Part shown: positions 57,381-64,000 of the stretch, one piece after another
Layout of the letters: the number at the start of each line of letters is the position of its first letter
Position numbering within the stretch: the first letter of the stretch is position 1
From: Micropruina sp.
Lineage (GTDB): Bacteria > Actinomycetota > Actinomycetes > Propionibacteriales > Propionibacteriaceae
Direction of reading: 5' to 3'
Length of the DNA: 64,000 bases
Assembly (NCBI GenBank): GCA_016711105.1
Contig: JADJTO010000004.1
Coordinates: 1-64,000 of the forward strand
Notes under the pieces: model-generated
Seen by the model: the letters and a program-made list of their open reading frames with translations, nothing else
The model's database searches: none
Told to the model about the DNA's origin: nothing
Program-made: the position numbers and the translations under genes

Positions 57381-59333
57381 TCAGCCGACCACGGCAGGGT
57401 CGACCCGTACCCGCAGAGCGCCGTCGTCCTTGTGCGCGGAGCGAAGCGCCATCATCTCCCGCACGGCCGCGACCAGCCCTCGCCCCTGCGACAGCGGTAC
57501 CCGCAGCGTCACCCGATGGGCCACCCCTGTCGGCGTGCTGAACTCCGCCGGACCCCAGACGTCGGCACCGACGCTCACCAGTCGGCCCAACGCCTCACCC
57601 ACCGGCGTCGGTGACCCCTCGATCGTGACCAGCTTCGCCGCCGGCGGGAAGCCCGATTCGACCCGATCGGCCAGCTCCTGTTCGGCGAAGCCGACCGGAT
57701 CCAGCCGGACCAACGCCTGCAAGGCCCGCGCCGGCGCCTCCCCGGCCGCGACCACCGTGCCGCCCTCCCCTGCCGGCCGGACGAGCGCCAACACGGCCAG
57801 CCAGCGCCGCAGTGCCTCCTCCGACGCACGCAGGTCGGCCCGGCCCAACAGCACCGCGGTGTCCAACAGGATCGCCGCCGCAAACCCGCCGACGGCCCTC
57901 GGCTCGGCGCCGGGCGTGGCCAGGACGATGGCCGGCTCGTCCGGCACCTCGCTGACGATGTGATCCCCCGACGACTGGACAACCCTGGTTTGGACGAACG
58001 CTTTCCCCAACTCCTCGGCCGTTCGTGCCACGCCGACTCGGGGCGCCTTCAAGCGGCGACCAGAACACTCGGCGCAGACCCAGCCCGGCTGCACCCCGCA
58101 CCAACGACAGGTGGGGACCACGCCCGAGGGACCAGGCGAACCGGCCAACGGATGCCGACACACCTCACAGAGCGCCGGCGCCCTGCAATCGGCGCACGAC
58201 AGAGCGGCCAGGTACCCGGCTCGGGGCACCTGGAGCAGCACCGGGCCGGACGCGAGCCCGGCCCGGATCGCGGTGAACACGTCATGCGGCAGCCGACTGC
58301 GTGCGGCCGGGTCTCGCTCCAAGGCCAGATCGGTGTCGGCCGCGACCCGCACCACGGGGCACAACTCGCGGCGTCCGGCGTGCGGCGGTTCGAGATTGAC
58401 CAACCAGCGCTTCGCCACCAAGGCTTGCACCTCGGCCGTGCGGGCATACCCGACATAGAGCAGGGCGCACCCCTGCTGAGCAGCCCGCAGCGCAACCACC
58501 TCGCGGGCATGGGTGTAGGGCGCCCGCGGGTCGGCGTAGGAGTCGTCACCGTCGTCGGCCAGCGCGATCACGCCCAGGTCAGCCACCGGAGCGAAAGCTG
58601 CTGCCCGGGTGCCCAAGACCAGCTTCACCGCCCCCCGCGAGGCCGCCAGGAACGCTCGATAGCGGGCAGCCGGCCCCGACTCGGCGGTCAGCGTGACGAA
58701 GCTGCCCCGGCCGAAGACCTCGACGCAGCGGGCAGTCAGTCGGGCCAAGTCCCGGGCGTCGGGCACCAGCAGCAGAGCGCCGCGACCGGCTCTCAAGGCG
58801 GTCAAGGCGGTGTCGATCAGGGCCTCGATCCAGTCCCCCAGCCGGTGCTGCACCGGGGCCAAGGCTAGGGCCGCTCGCGGTCGACCTCCCTCGGCCAACG
58901 CGGTGAGGAAGTCTGAGCCAAGCGGGTAGGCGGGGAGCACCGACGGTTCGCGTTCAAGCGTCGGCTCCGGGTACGTGGGCGGGTCGGCGGTCTCGGTCAG
59001 GCCGTGGCGGGGCGGCACTGCCAGTCGCACCACGTCGGCGAACGATCCGGCGTAGTGATCGGCGACCGCCCGAATCACCCGGACGATCTCTGGCGCAAGC
59101 ACCTTCTCGGGCGAGACCACCCGCTGCAACGGCGCCAGGGTGCCGTCATGGGTCGAGGTGGTCGTCCGTTCGATCACATAGCCGTCGCGCAGCTTCCCCG
59201 CGAACCTGACCCGGACCCGCGTCCCCGGGGCCGCCTCCGCGTCGAGGGCCTCGGGCACGGCATAGTCGAAGAACCGGTCGAGGTGGGGCAGCGGCATGTC
59301 CACCGCCACCCGTGCGATTCGCTCAACAGTCAC
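57381..59333 (-). CDS. priA: PriA-like primosomal protein N', helicase motifs lost
   Basis: 650 residues from a GTG at 59333 (VTVERIARVAVDMPLPHLDR). The DNA-binding 3'BD at the N-terminus has FFDYAVPEALD, GTRVRVRFAGKLRDGYV and VVSPEKVLAPEIV. The zinc region is kept (CADCRAPALCEVC and CRWCGVQPGWVCAECSG). The helicase motifs are not: no GxxGxGKT precedes RGALLLVPDARDLARLT, and the DEEH box is replaced by IALADDGDDSYADP. This is the usual form in actinobacteria, where the protein may act in replication restart without unwinding DNA. The stop is 31 bases upstream of fmt. Confidence 0.9.
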   Translation of the reverse strand: MTVERIARVAVDMPLPHLDRFFDYAVPEALDAEAAPGTRVRVRFAGKLRDGYVIERTTTSTHDGTLAPLQRVVSPEKVLAPEIVRVIRAVADHYAGSFADVVRLAVPPRHGLTETADPPTYPEPTLEREPSVLPAYPLGSDFLTALAEGGRPRAALALAPVQHRLGDWIEALIDTALTALRAGRGALLLVPDARDLARLTARCVEVFGRGSFVTLTAESGPAARYRAFLAASRGAVKLVLGTRAAAFAPVADLGVIALADDGDDSYADPRAPYTHAREVVALRAAQQGCALLYVGYARTAEVQALVAKRWLVNLEPPHAGRRELCPVVRVAADTDLALERDPAARSRLPHDVFTAIRAGLASGPVLLQVPRAGYLAALSCADCRAPALCEVCRHPLAGSPGPSGVVPTCRWCGVQPGWVCAECSGRRLKAPRVGVARTAEELGKAFVQTRVVQSSGDHIVSEVPDEPAIVLATPGAEPRAVGGFAAAILLDTAVLLGRADLRASEEALRRWLAVLALVRPAGEGGTVVAAGEAPARALQALVRLDPVGFAEQELADRVESGFPPAAKLVTIEGSPTPVGEALGRLVSVGADVWGPAEFSTPTGVAHRVTLRVPLSQGRGLVAAVREMMALRSAHKDDGALRVRVDPAVVG

Positions 59334-59403
59334 GCTGGTGAGCGTAGGCGCTGGCACTGACAACTTCTGATCCGCGAACGGCTGGGCCGCCGGCCGATCG
59401 GCG

Positions 59404-60591
59404 TCAGCCCTTGACCGCGTTCGCCAGCAAGTCGGCGCGATCCGTCCGCTCCCAGGTGAACTCGGGCAGCTCCCGGCCGAAGTGGCCGTAGTTGGTGGTG
59501 AGCGAGAAGATCGGACGCAGCAGGTCGAGGTCACGGATCAGGGCCGCCGGACGCAGGTCGAAGACCGACAAGACTGCGTCGGTGATCTGATCCAGCGGCA
59601 CCCTCTCAGTGCCGAAGCAGTCGGCGTAGAAGCCGACCGGGTGCGCCCGTCCGATCGCGTAGGCGACCTGCACCTCGCACCGGTCGGCAAGCCCCGCGGC
59701 GACCACGTTCTTGGCCACCCAGCGCATCGCGTAGGCGGCGGAGCGGTCCACCTTGGAGGGGTCCTTGCCGGAGAAAGCGCCGCCACCGTGGCGCGCCATG
59801 CCGCCGTAGGTGTCCACGATCACCTTGCGTCCGGTCACGCCGGCATCCCCCATCGGCCCGCCGATGACGAACTTGCCGGTCGGATTGACGTAGGTCTTCA
59901 AGCCCTGATGAGAGAGCGAGTATTGGGCCAGGACCGGCTCAATCACCTCGCGCATGACGCCAGGTTCGAGGTCGCGGGTCAGATCGGCGGTCTCAACGTG
60001 TTGGGTCGAGACCACCACCGTGTCCACCCGGACGGGTCCCTCGGGGCCGTATTCGATCGTCACCTGGGTCTTGCCGTCCGGCAGCAGGAAGTCGAGGATC
60101 CCCTCCTGGCGGACCCGGGCCAACTGCTCGCTGAGCCGGTGCGCAATGTCGATCGGCAGCGGCATCAGCGACTCGGTGTCGGTGCAGGCGTAGCCGAACA
60201 TCAGGCCCTGATCGCCGGCGCCCTGGGCGTCCAGGTAGTCGTGCGACCCCGTCCGCTCTTCGCCGGCGTGGTCGACGCCCTGGGCGATGTCGGGCGACTG
60301 GCTGCCCAGCGACACCAACACACCGCAGGAGGCCCCGTCGAAGCTCTTCTTCGAGGAGTCGTAGCCGATGGCGAGGATCCGCTCGCGGGCGATCGCTGCG
60401 ATGTCGGCATACGCCTCGGTGGTCACCTCGCCGGCGACCATCACCGTCCCGGTCGTGACCAGGGTCTCCACGGCCACCCGGCTGCTGCGATCCTGCGCCA
60501 GCAGGGCGTCCAACACGGCATCGGAGACGGCGTCGGCCACCTTGTCGGGGTGGCCTTCGGTGACGGACTCGGAGGTGAACAAACGGCTCAT
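59404..60591 (-). CDS. metK: S-adenosylmethionine synthetase
   Basis: 395 residues, complete. ESVTEGHPDKVADAVSDAVL opens the ATP site, GAGDQGLMFGYACTDTES is the first family signature and GGGAFSGKDPSKVDRSAAYA the second. It makes AdoMet from ATP and methionine, the cofactor used by trmI and rsmB here and by the reactivation domain of MetH. It lies nine bases after coaBC, in one run. Confidence 0.96.
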   Translation of the reverse strand: MSRLFTSESVTEGHPDKVADAVSDAVLDALLAQDRSSRVAVETLVTTGTVMVAGEVTTEAYADIAAIARERILAIGYDSSKKSFDGASCGVLVSLGSQSPDIAQGVDHAGEERTGSHDYLDAQGAGDQGLMFGYACTDTESLMPLPIDIAHRLSEQLARVRQEGILDFLLPDGKTQVTIEYGPEGPVRVDTVVVSTQHVETADLTRDLEPGVMREVIEPVLAQYSLSHQGLKTYVNPTGKFVIGGPMGDAGVTGRKVIVDTYGGMARHGGGAFSGKDPSKVDRSAAYAMRWVAKNVVAAGLADRCEVQVAYAIGRAHPVGFYADCFGTERVPLDQITDAVLSVFDLRPAALIRDLDLLRPIFSLTTNYGHFGRELPEFTWERTDRADLLANAVKG

Positions 60592-60600
60592 GCTTGGTAC

Positions 60601-61818
60601 CTAACTTGTTTGGCCGGCGATGGCGCTGTTGAGGATGTGATGGGCGACCACGTTCTTATCGCCGGTCACGCTCCCCAGAACTCCGTCCGGGCCGATGATG
60701 ATGATGCTGTTGGTGTTCTGGCCGAAGACCCGACCGCCGCTGACGTCGTTCAACACCAGCAGGTCGCACCCCTTGCGGGCCAGCTTCGCCCGGCCCAGGT
60801 CGATCAGCTGATCGGCGGTGGGTGCCGTTTCAGCAGCGAACCCCACGATGGTCTGGCCTGGGATCCGGTCGTGGACGAGGCCCGCCAAGACGTCGGTGGT
60901 TTGGGTCAGGTTGATGGTGAGGCCGTGGTCGGCGTCCTTCTTCAGCTTGGTCGCGCTGGGTGAGCTGGGCGTGTAATCGGCCGGCGCCGCGGCCATCACG
61001 ATCACGTCGGCCTGCTGAGCCAACTCCCGCATGCGTAGGGCCAGGTCGGCGGTCGAGGTGGCGGTCACCACGGTGACGCCCGCGGGAATCTCAGCCTGCA
61101 GGTTGGCGGCCACGAGGGTGACCGTGGCGCCGCGCTGCACGGCGGCCCGGGCGAGGGCGGTGCCCATCTTGCCCGAGGAGGAGTTGCCCAGGTAGCGCAC
61201 CGGGTCGAGGTGTTCGCGGGTGCCGCCGGCACTGATCAGGACGCGCACTCCGGCCAGGTCTTGGGCCTGCAACGTCGTGGCGATCTGAGCCTCGGCGAGC
61301 ACGCTCAGCGCCACCTGATAGATGTCCTCGGGCTCCGGGAGTCGGCCCGGCCCGCTGTCGGCGCCGGTCAGTCGTCCGTCCGCGGGGTTGAGGACGATCA
61401 CGCCGCGGGAACGCAGCGTGGCCACGTTCGCCACCGTCGCCGGATGCAGCCACATCTCGGTGTGCATGGCGGGCGCCATCAGGACCGGGCAGCGCGCGGT
61501 CAGCAACACGTTGGTCAGCAGGTCGTCGGCTCGCCCGGCGGCGGCCCGGGCGATCAGGTCGGCCGTCGCGGGCGCGATCAGCACCAGGTCAGCGTTCTGG
61601 CCGAGCCGGACGTGCGGCACCTCGTGCACGTTCGTCCACACGTCGGTCGCCACCGGACGCCCGGAGAGGGCAGCCCAGGTGGCTTCGCCGACGAAGTTCA
61701 ACGAACTTGCGGTGGGAACCACCGTGACCTCGTGGCCGGCCTCGGTCAACAGCCTCAGCAACGAGCACGCCTTGTACGCGGCGATCCCGCCCGCTACCCC
61801 CAGCAGGAGCCGACTCAT
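60601..61818 (-). CDS. coaBC: Phosphopantothenoylcysteine decarboxylase/synthetase CoaBC
   Basis: 405 residues. The CoaC half: LLLGVAGGIAAYKACSLLRL, EVPHVRLGQNADLVLIAPAT and PVLMAPAMHTEMWLHPA, with the catalytic His and Asn. The CoaB half: VLISAGGTREHLDPVRYLGN, GTALARAAVQRGATVTLV, and KLKKDADHGLTINLTQT with the Lys for dimer and phosphopantothenate binding. It carries out two steps of coenzyme A synthesis. It is located between rpoZ and metK. Confidence 0.95.
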   Translation of the reverse strand: MSRLLLGVAGGIAAYKACSLLRLLTEAGHEVTVVPTASSLNFVGEATWAALSGRPVATDVWTNVHEVPHVRLGQNADLVLIAPATADLIARAAAGRADDLLTNVLLTARCPVLMAPAMHTEMWLHPATVANVATLRSRGVIVLNPADGRLTGADSGPGRLPEPEDIYQVALSVLAEAQIATTLQAQDLAGVRVLISAGGTREHLDPVRYLGNSSSGKMGTALARAAVQRGATVTLVAANLQAEIPAGVTVVTATSTADLALRMRELAQQADVIVMAAAPADYTPSSPSATKLKKDADHGLTINLTQTTDVLAGLVHDRIPGQTIVGFAAETAPTADQLIDLGRAKLARKGCDLLVLNDVSGGRVFGQNTNSIIIIGPDGVLGSVTGDKNVVAHHILNSAIAGQTS

Positions 61819-61826
61819 CGGGCCGG

Positions 61827-62168
61827 TCAGGCCAGATCGTTGGAGCCGAACGGATCCAGATCGTCGAAGTTGGGATCAGCCTCGGCCTCGGCGCGGGCGG
61901 CGGCCTCGGCCTCAGGATCAATGTCGGTGCACTCGAGCAGGCCCGCGTTCACTTCGCGCAGCGCAATCGAGAGAGGCTTCTCTTGCACGGTGGTGTCGAC
62001 CAGCGGGCCGACGTTCTCCAGGAGTCCCTCGCCGAGTTGGCTGTAGTAGGCATTGATCTGCCGCGCCCGCTTGGCCGCGAACAGCACCAAGCGGTACTTC
62101 GAGTCGACCCTGGTCAACAGTTCGTCGATCGGCGGGTTGGTGATCCCCTCGGGAATGTGGTTGCTCAA
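61827..62168 (-). CDS. rpoZ: RNA polymerase omega subunit
   Basis: 113 residues. ITNPPIDELLTRVDSKYRLV is the usual start of the actinobacterial omega, followed by AAKRARQINAYYSQLGEG, the conserved A-x-x-R-A-R-Q-I box. The end is acidic (DPEAEAAARAEAEADPNFDD), longer than in E. coli as usual in actinobacteria. It helps assemble RNA polymerase through the beta-prime subunit. Confidence 0.93.
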   Translation of the reverse strand: MSNHIPEGITNPPIDELLTRVDSKYRLVLFAAKRARQINAYYSQLGEGLLENVGPLVDTTVQEKPLSIALREVNAGLLECTDIDPEAEAAARAEAEADPNFDDLDPFGSNDLA

Positions 62169-62237
62169 GGTGTGCCTTCACTGAGTTGAATGCGTGTCCC
62201 GGTGGCGGGTCGGGCAAGGCCACGGGCTCGCAAGGTT

Positions 62238-62789
62238 TCACAAGCCCAGCAACACTACCAAATCCTGGACAGCTTGACCGACATCGTCATTCACCACCAC
62301 GTGCTGGAACTCACCCTGAGCGGCCAGTTCGCCCTCGGCCGTGACCAGCCGCCGACGGATCTGCTCGGGGGTTTCCGTCCCGCGATCGGAGAGTCGTTGG
62401 ACGAGGGCCTGCGGCGACGGCGGGGCGATGAACACGGTGCGGGCCTCGGGGAGATGCTGGCGAACCTGCCGGGCCCCTTGCAGGTCGATCTCCAAAATCA
62501 CGGTGCGGCCCGCGGCCACGGCCTCCCGCACGGGAGTCGACGGCGTGCCATAACGGTGGGTGCCATGCACCACCGCCCACTCCAACAACCCGTCGTCGGC
62601 GATCAGCTGGTCGAACTGGGCGTCGTCCACGAAGAGGTAGTGCACGCCGTCCACCTCACCCGGGCGTGGCGGACGAGTGGTGGCTGACACCGAGACCCAC
62701 ACCTGCGGGCACTGCGCCCTGAGCGCAGCGACGACCGTACCTTTGCCAACAGCCGTGGGACCAGAGATGACGGTGACGTCACCGGTCAC
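62238..62789 (-). CDS. gmk: Guanylate kinase
   Basis: 183 residues from a GTG at 62789 (VTGDVTVISGPTAVGKGTVV, the P-loop being GPTAVGKG). SVSATTRPPRPGEVDGVHY binds GMP, GTHRYGTPSTPVREAV is the second GMP loop, and ILEIDLQGARQVRQHLPEA follows. It phosphorylates GMP to GDP. The start overlaps the mihF stop by eleven bases, and rpoZ follows 69 bases on, a conserved order in actinobacteria. Confidence 0.95.
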   Translation of the reverse strand: MTGDVTVISGPTAVGKGTVVAALRAQCPQVWVSVSATTRPPRPGEVDGVHYLFVDDAQFDQLIADDGLLEWAVVHGTHRYGTPSTPVREAVAAGRTVILEIDLQGARQVRQHLPEARTVFIAPPSPQALVQRLSDRGTETPEQIRRRLVTAEGELAAQGEFQHVVVNDDVGQAVQDLVVLLGL

Positions 62790-63108
62790 GAAACTCCGCC
62801 CTCAGTCCCGCCAGCTGGTGCCGGCCGAGGCCGCGGATTCGCCGGTTCGGGGCGATGTCGAAGCGGTCCATCACGAGCGCGGCCCGCTTCTCCCCCACTC
62901 GTGGCAACGCCTTGAGTAAGTCGACCACCTTCACGTGGGCGAGAATCTCGTCCTGAGCTGCCGCATCGAGAGCGCCACCAATCGTGAGTTCCCCGGAGCG
63001 AACCTTTGCCTTCAGGTCTGCCCGGGCTCTGCGCGCTTCGGTGGCTGCCGCCCGCGCGGCTCGCAACTGCTCGGTGGTGAGCTGAGGAATGGTCACGAGA
63101 CTCTCCAA
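62779..63108 (-). CDS. mihF: Integration host factor, actinobacterial type (MihF)
   Basis: 109 residues. It reads LTTEQLRAARAAATEARRAR, then ELTIGGALDAAAQDEILAHV and KALPRVGEKRAALVMDRFDI, and ends RIRGLGRHQLAGLRAEF. The helix-two-turn-helix PRVGEKRA and the end helix bind DNA, as in mycobacterial MihF. It bends DNA and is needed for phage integration in mycobacteria. The first gene of the run mihF-gmk-rpoZ-coaBC-metK. Confidence 0.93.
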   Translation of the reverse strand: MESLVTIPQLTTEQLRAARAAATEARRARADLKAKVRSGELTIGGALDAAAQDEILAHVKVVDLLKALPRVGEKRAALVMDRFDIAPNRRIRGLGRHQLAGLRAEFRDR

Positions 63109-63336
63109 AACACGATGCTGACGGGCGTCTATGTGGCGTAAAGATACTCGGGTTTTGGCTTCCGCGAAACCCGTTTGGCAAGGGTTTTCACCAGCGGGAA
63201 GGTGGGTACGAGTGGGTTCAGTCGGCTTCGTCTTCGTTTTCGATTCAGGGAGCGCTCCCAGTCCGCGTCGGCCTCCTCGCAGATCGGCTGTGCCACGATG
63301 GTCCAGCCATCAACCAAACAAAGAAGGAGCAGGGCC

Positions 63337-64000
63337 ATGGAGGTTGTCTTTCTGGACATCGACGGAACCCTGGTCGACTACAGCATGGCTGTGCCGGCCT
63401 CGGCGGTTCAGGCCATCCGGCGGGCTCGCGAGCGGGGACATCAGGTCTACTTGACCACCGGCAGGTCCCGGGCTGAGGTGTACCCCGACCTGTGGGAGAT
63501 CGGCTTCGATGGCCTGATCGGCGGCAACGGGATGTATATCGAGCGCCGAGGCGAGGTCTTGGTCAACCGCTCGATGGCACGGGCGGACGTGGTCGAGACG
63601 GTTGCCTGGATGCAGGAGCGAGGCCTCGGCTTTTACCTGGAAAGCAAGAACGGCTTGTTCGGTAACGACCGCCTGGTCGAGCGGGCGATGTTCATTTTCG
63701 GGGAGGACACTCCGGCTAACCGGGCCGAGTTCGCTCACCTGATGCCGGAGTTGATCTACGACGGAAGCCTCGATCGCGACGACGTGGCCAAGATCAGCTT
63801 CGCCTTGAACCCCGACCACTACGCCGAGGCGCTGGAGACCTTCGGCGAGCGGCTCAAGGTGACCACCTGGTCAGGAACCGGGAAGGGCCCCGAGTTCGGC
63901 GAGTTCGCGATCCTCGGGGTCGACAAGGTGCATGCCGTGATCGACCTGTTGTCGAGGTTGGACGGCGTCGAACGCACGTTCGCGTTCGGGGATGCCGCCA
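63337..64000 (+). CDS. HAD-superfamily hydrolase, Cof type (3' end outside window)
   Basis: 221 codons are visible from ATG 63337, which has AAGAAGGAG before it. EVVFLDIDGTLVDYSM is HAD motif I with the nucleophile Asp and the Asp acid/base. YLTTGRSRAEVYPDLW is motif II, GNGMYIERRGEVLVNRSM the Cof-type cap, and TFAFGDAA at the window edge begins motif IV. These enzymes dephosphorylate sugar phosphates or cofactors; the substrate is not known. The bases 63109-63336 are the divergent gap from mihF and hold only promoters. Confidence 0.85.
   Translation, partial: MEVVFLDIDGTLVDYSMAVPASAVQAIRRARERGHQVYLTTGRSRAEVYPDLWEIGFDGLIGGNGMYIERRGEVLVNRSMARADVVETVAWMQERGLGFYLESKNGLFGNDRLVERAMFIFGEDTPANRAEFAHLMPELIYDGSLDRDDVAKISFALNPDHYAEALETFGERLKVTTWSGTGKGPEFGEFAILGVDKVHAVIDLLSRLDGVERTFAFGDAA

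Overview
The DNA is very GC-rich. It carries pup, dop and an ARC/Mpa-type ATPase, the actinobacterial integration host factor MihF, and a PriA with no helicase motifs. This points to an actinomycete, and gene content and order look most like the Propionibacteriaceae; that family placement is an inference without a database search.

The window has two halves. Positions 1 to about 36.9 kb are a mobile, heavily rearranged region ending at an intact tRNA-Pro(GGG) gene on the minus strand (36914-36987). The last 22 bases of that tRNA region recur at 4281-4302 and 30967-30988. Each scar is followed by the N-terminal part of the same tyrosine integrase, so at least two elements seem to have integrated one after another at this tRNA, the left one being older and more decayed. 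Short TCTGGCACG repeats surround the scars and may be integrase arm sites. Left of the scars (1-3.9 kb) are an AbiE-like type IV toxin-antitoxin pair, an RlaP-like nucleotidyltransferase, an NYN remnant and a DUF4143 tail. The outer element (4.3-31 kb) holds nested insertion sequences, a broken alpha/beta hydrolase, a complete lactose/galactoside operon on the minus strand, a dead histidine kinase and a DHFR-family protein. In the operon, LacI is followed by a GH42 beta-galactosidase, a sugar-binding lipoprotein, two permeases and a GH2 beta-galactosidase. The insertion sequences include an IS1380-type element split by an IS256-type element, both with target duplications, and an IS3-type transposase interrupted by a group II intron that is itself cut by an IS1634-type element. 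The inner element (31-36.9 kb) holds two coupled genes of unknown function, a PIN toxin-like gene with an HTH/ImmA-IrrE protease, an excisionase-like protein, a HEPN-like protein and a HigBA pair.

From 37 kb on the content is ordinary chromosomal housekeeping, mostly on the minus strand in tight runs. One run is mihF-gmk-rpoZ-coaBC-metK-priA-fmt-rsmB-rpe-pabC-like. Then come two secreted proteins, metH, a peptide-binding lipoprotein, trmI, arc, dop, pup, tyrA, cmk and der. No proteasome prcBA genes lie next to pup, and the ATPase lacks the C-terminal proteasome-docking tail, so this looks like pupylation without a 20S proteasome.

A caution for the whole window: many genes, including trmI, carry single-base length changes, mostly in G or C runs, that break otherwise good reading frames. 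Correcting one base each gives exact multiples of three in trmI, GH2, GH42, the peptide-binding protein and the IS1380 transposase. Some of these breaks are probably sequencing or assembly errors rather than true pseudogenes.
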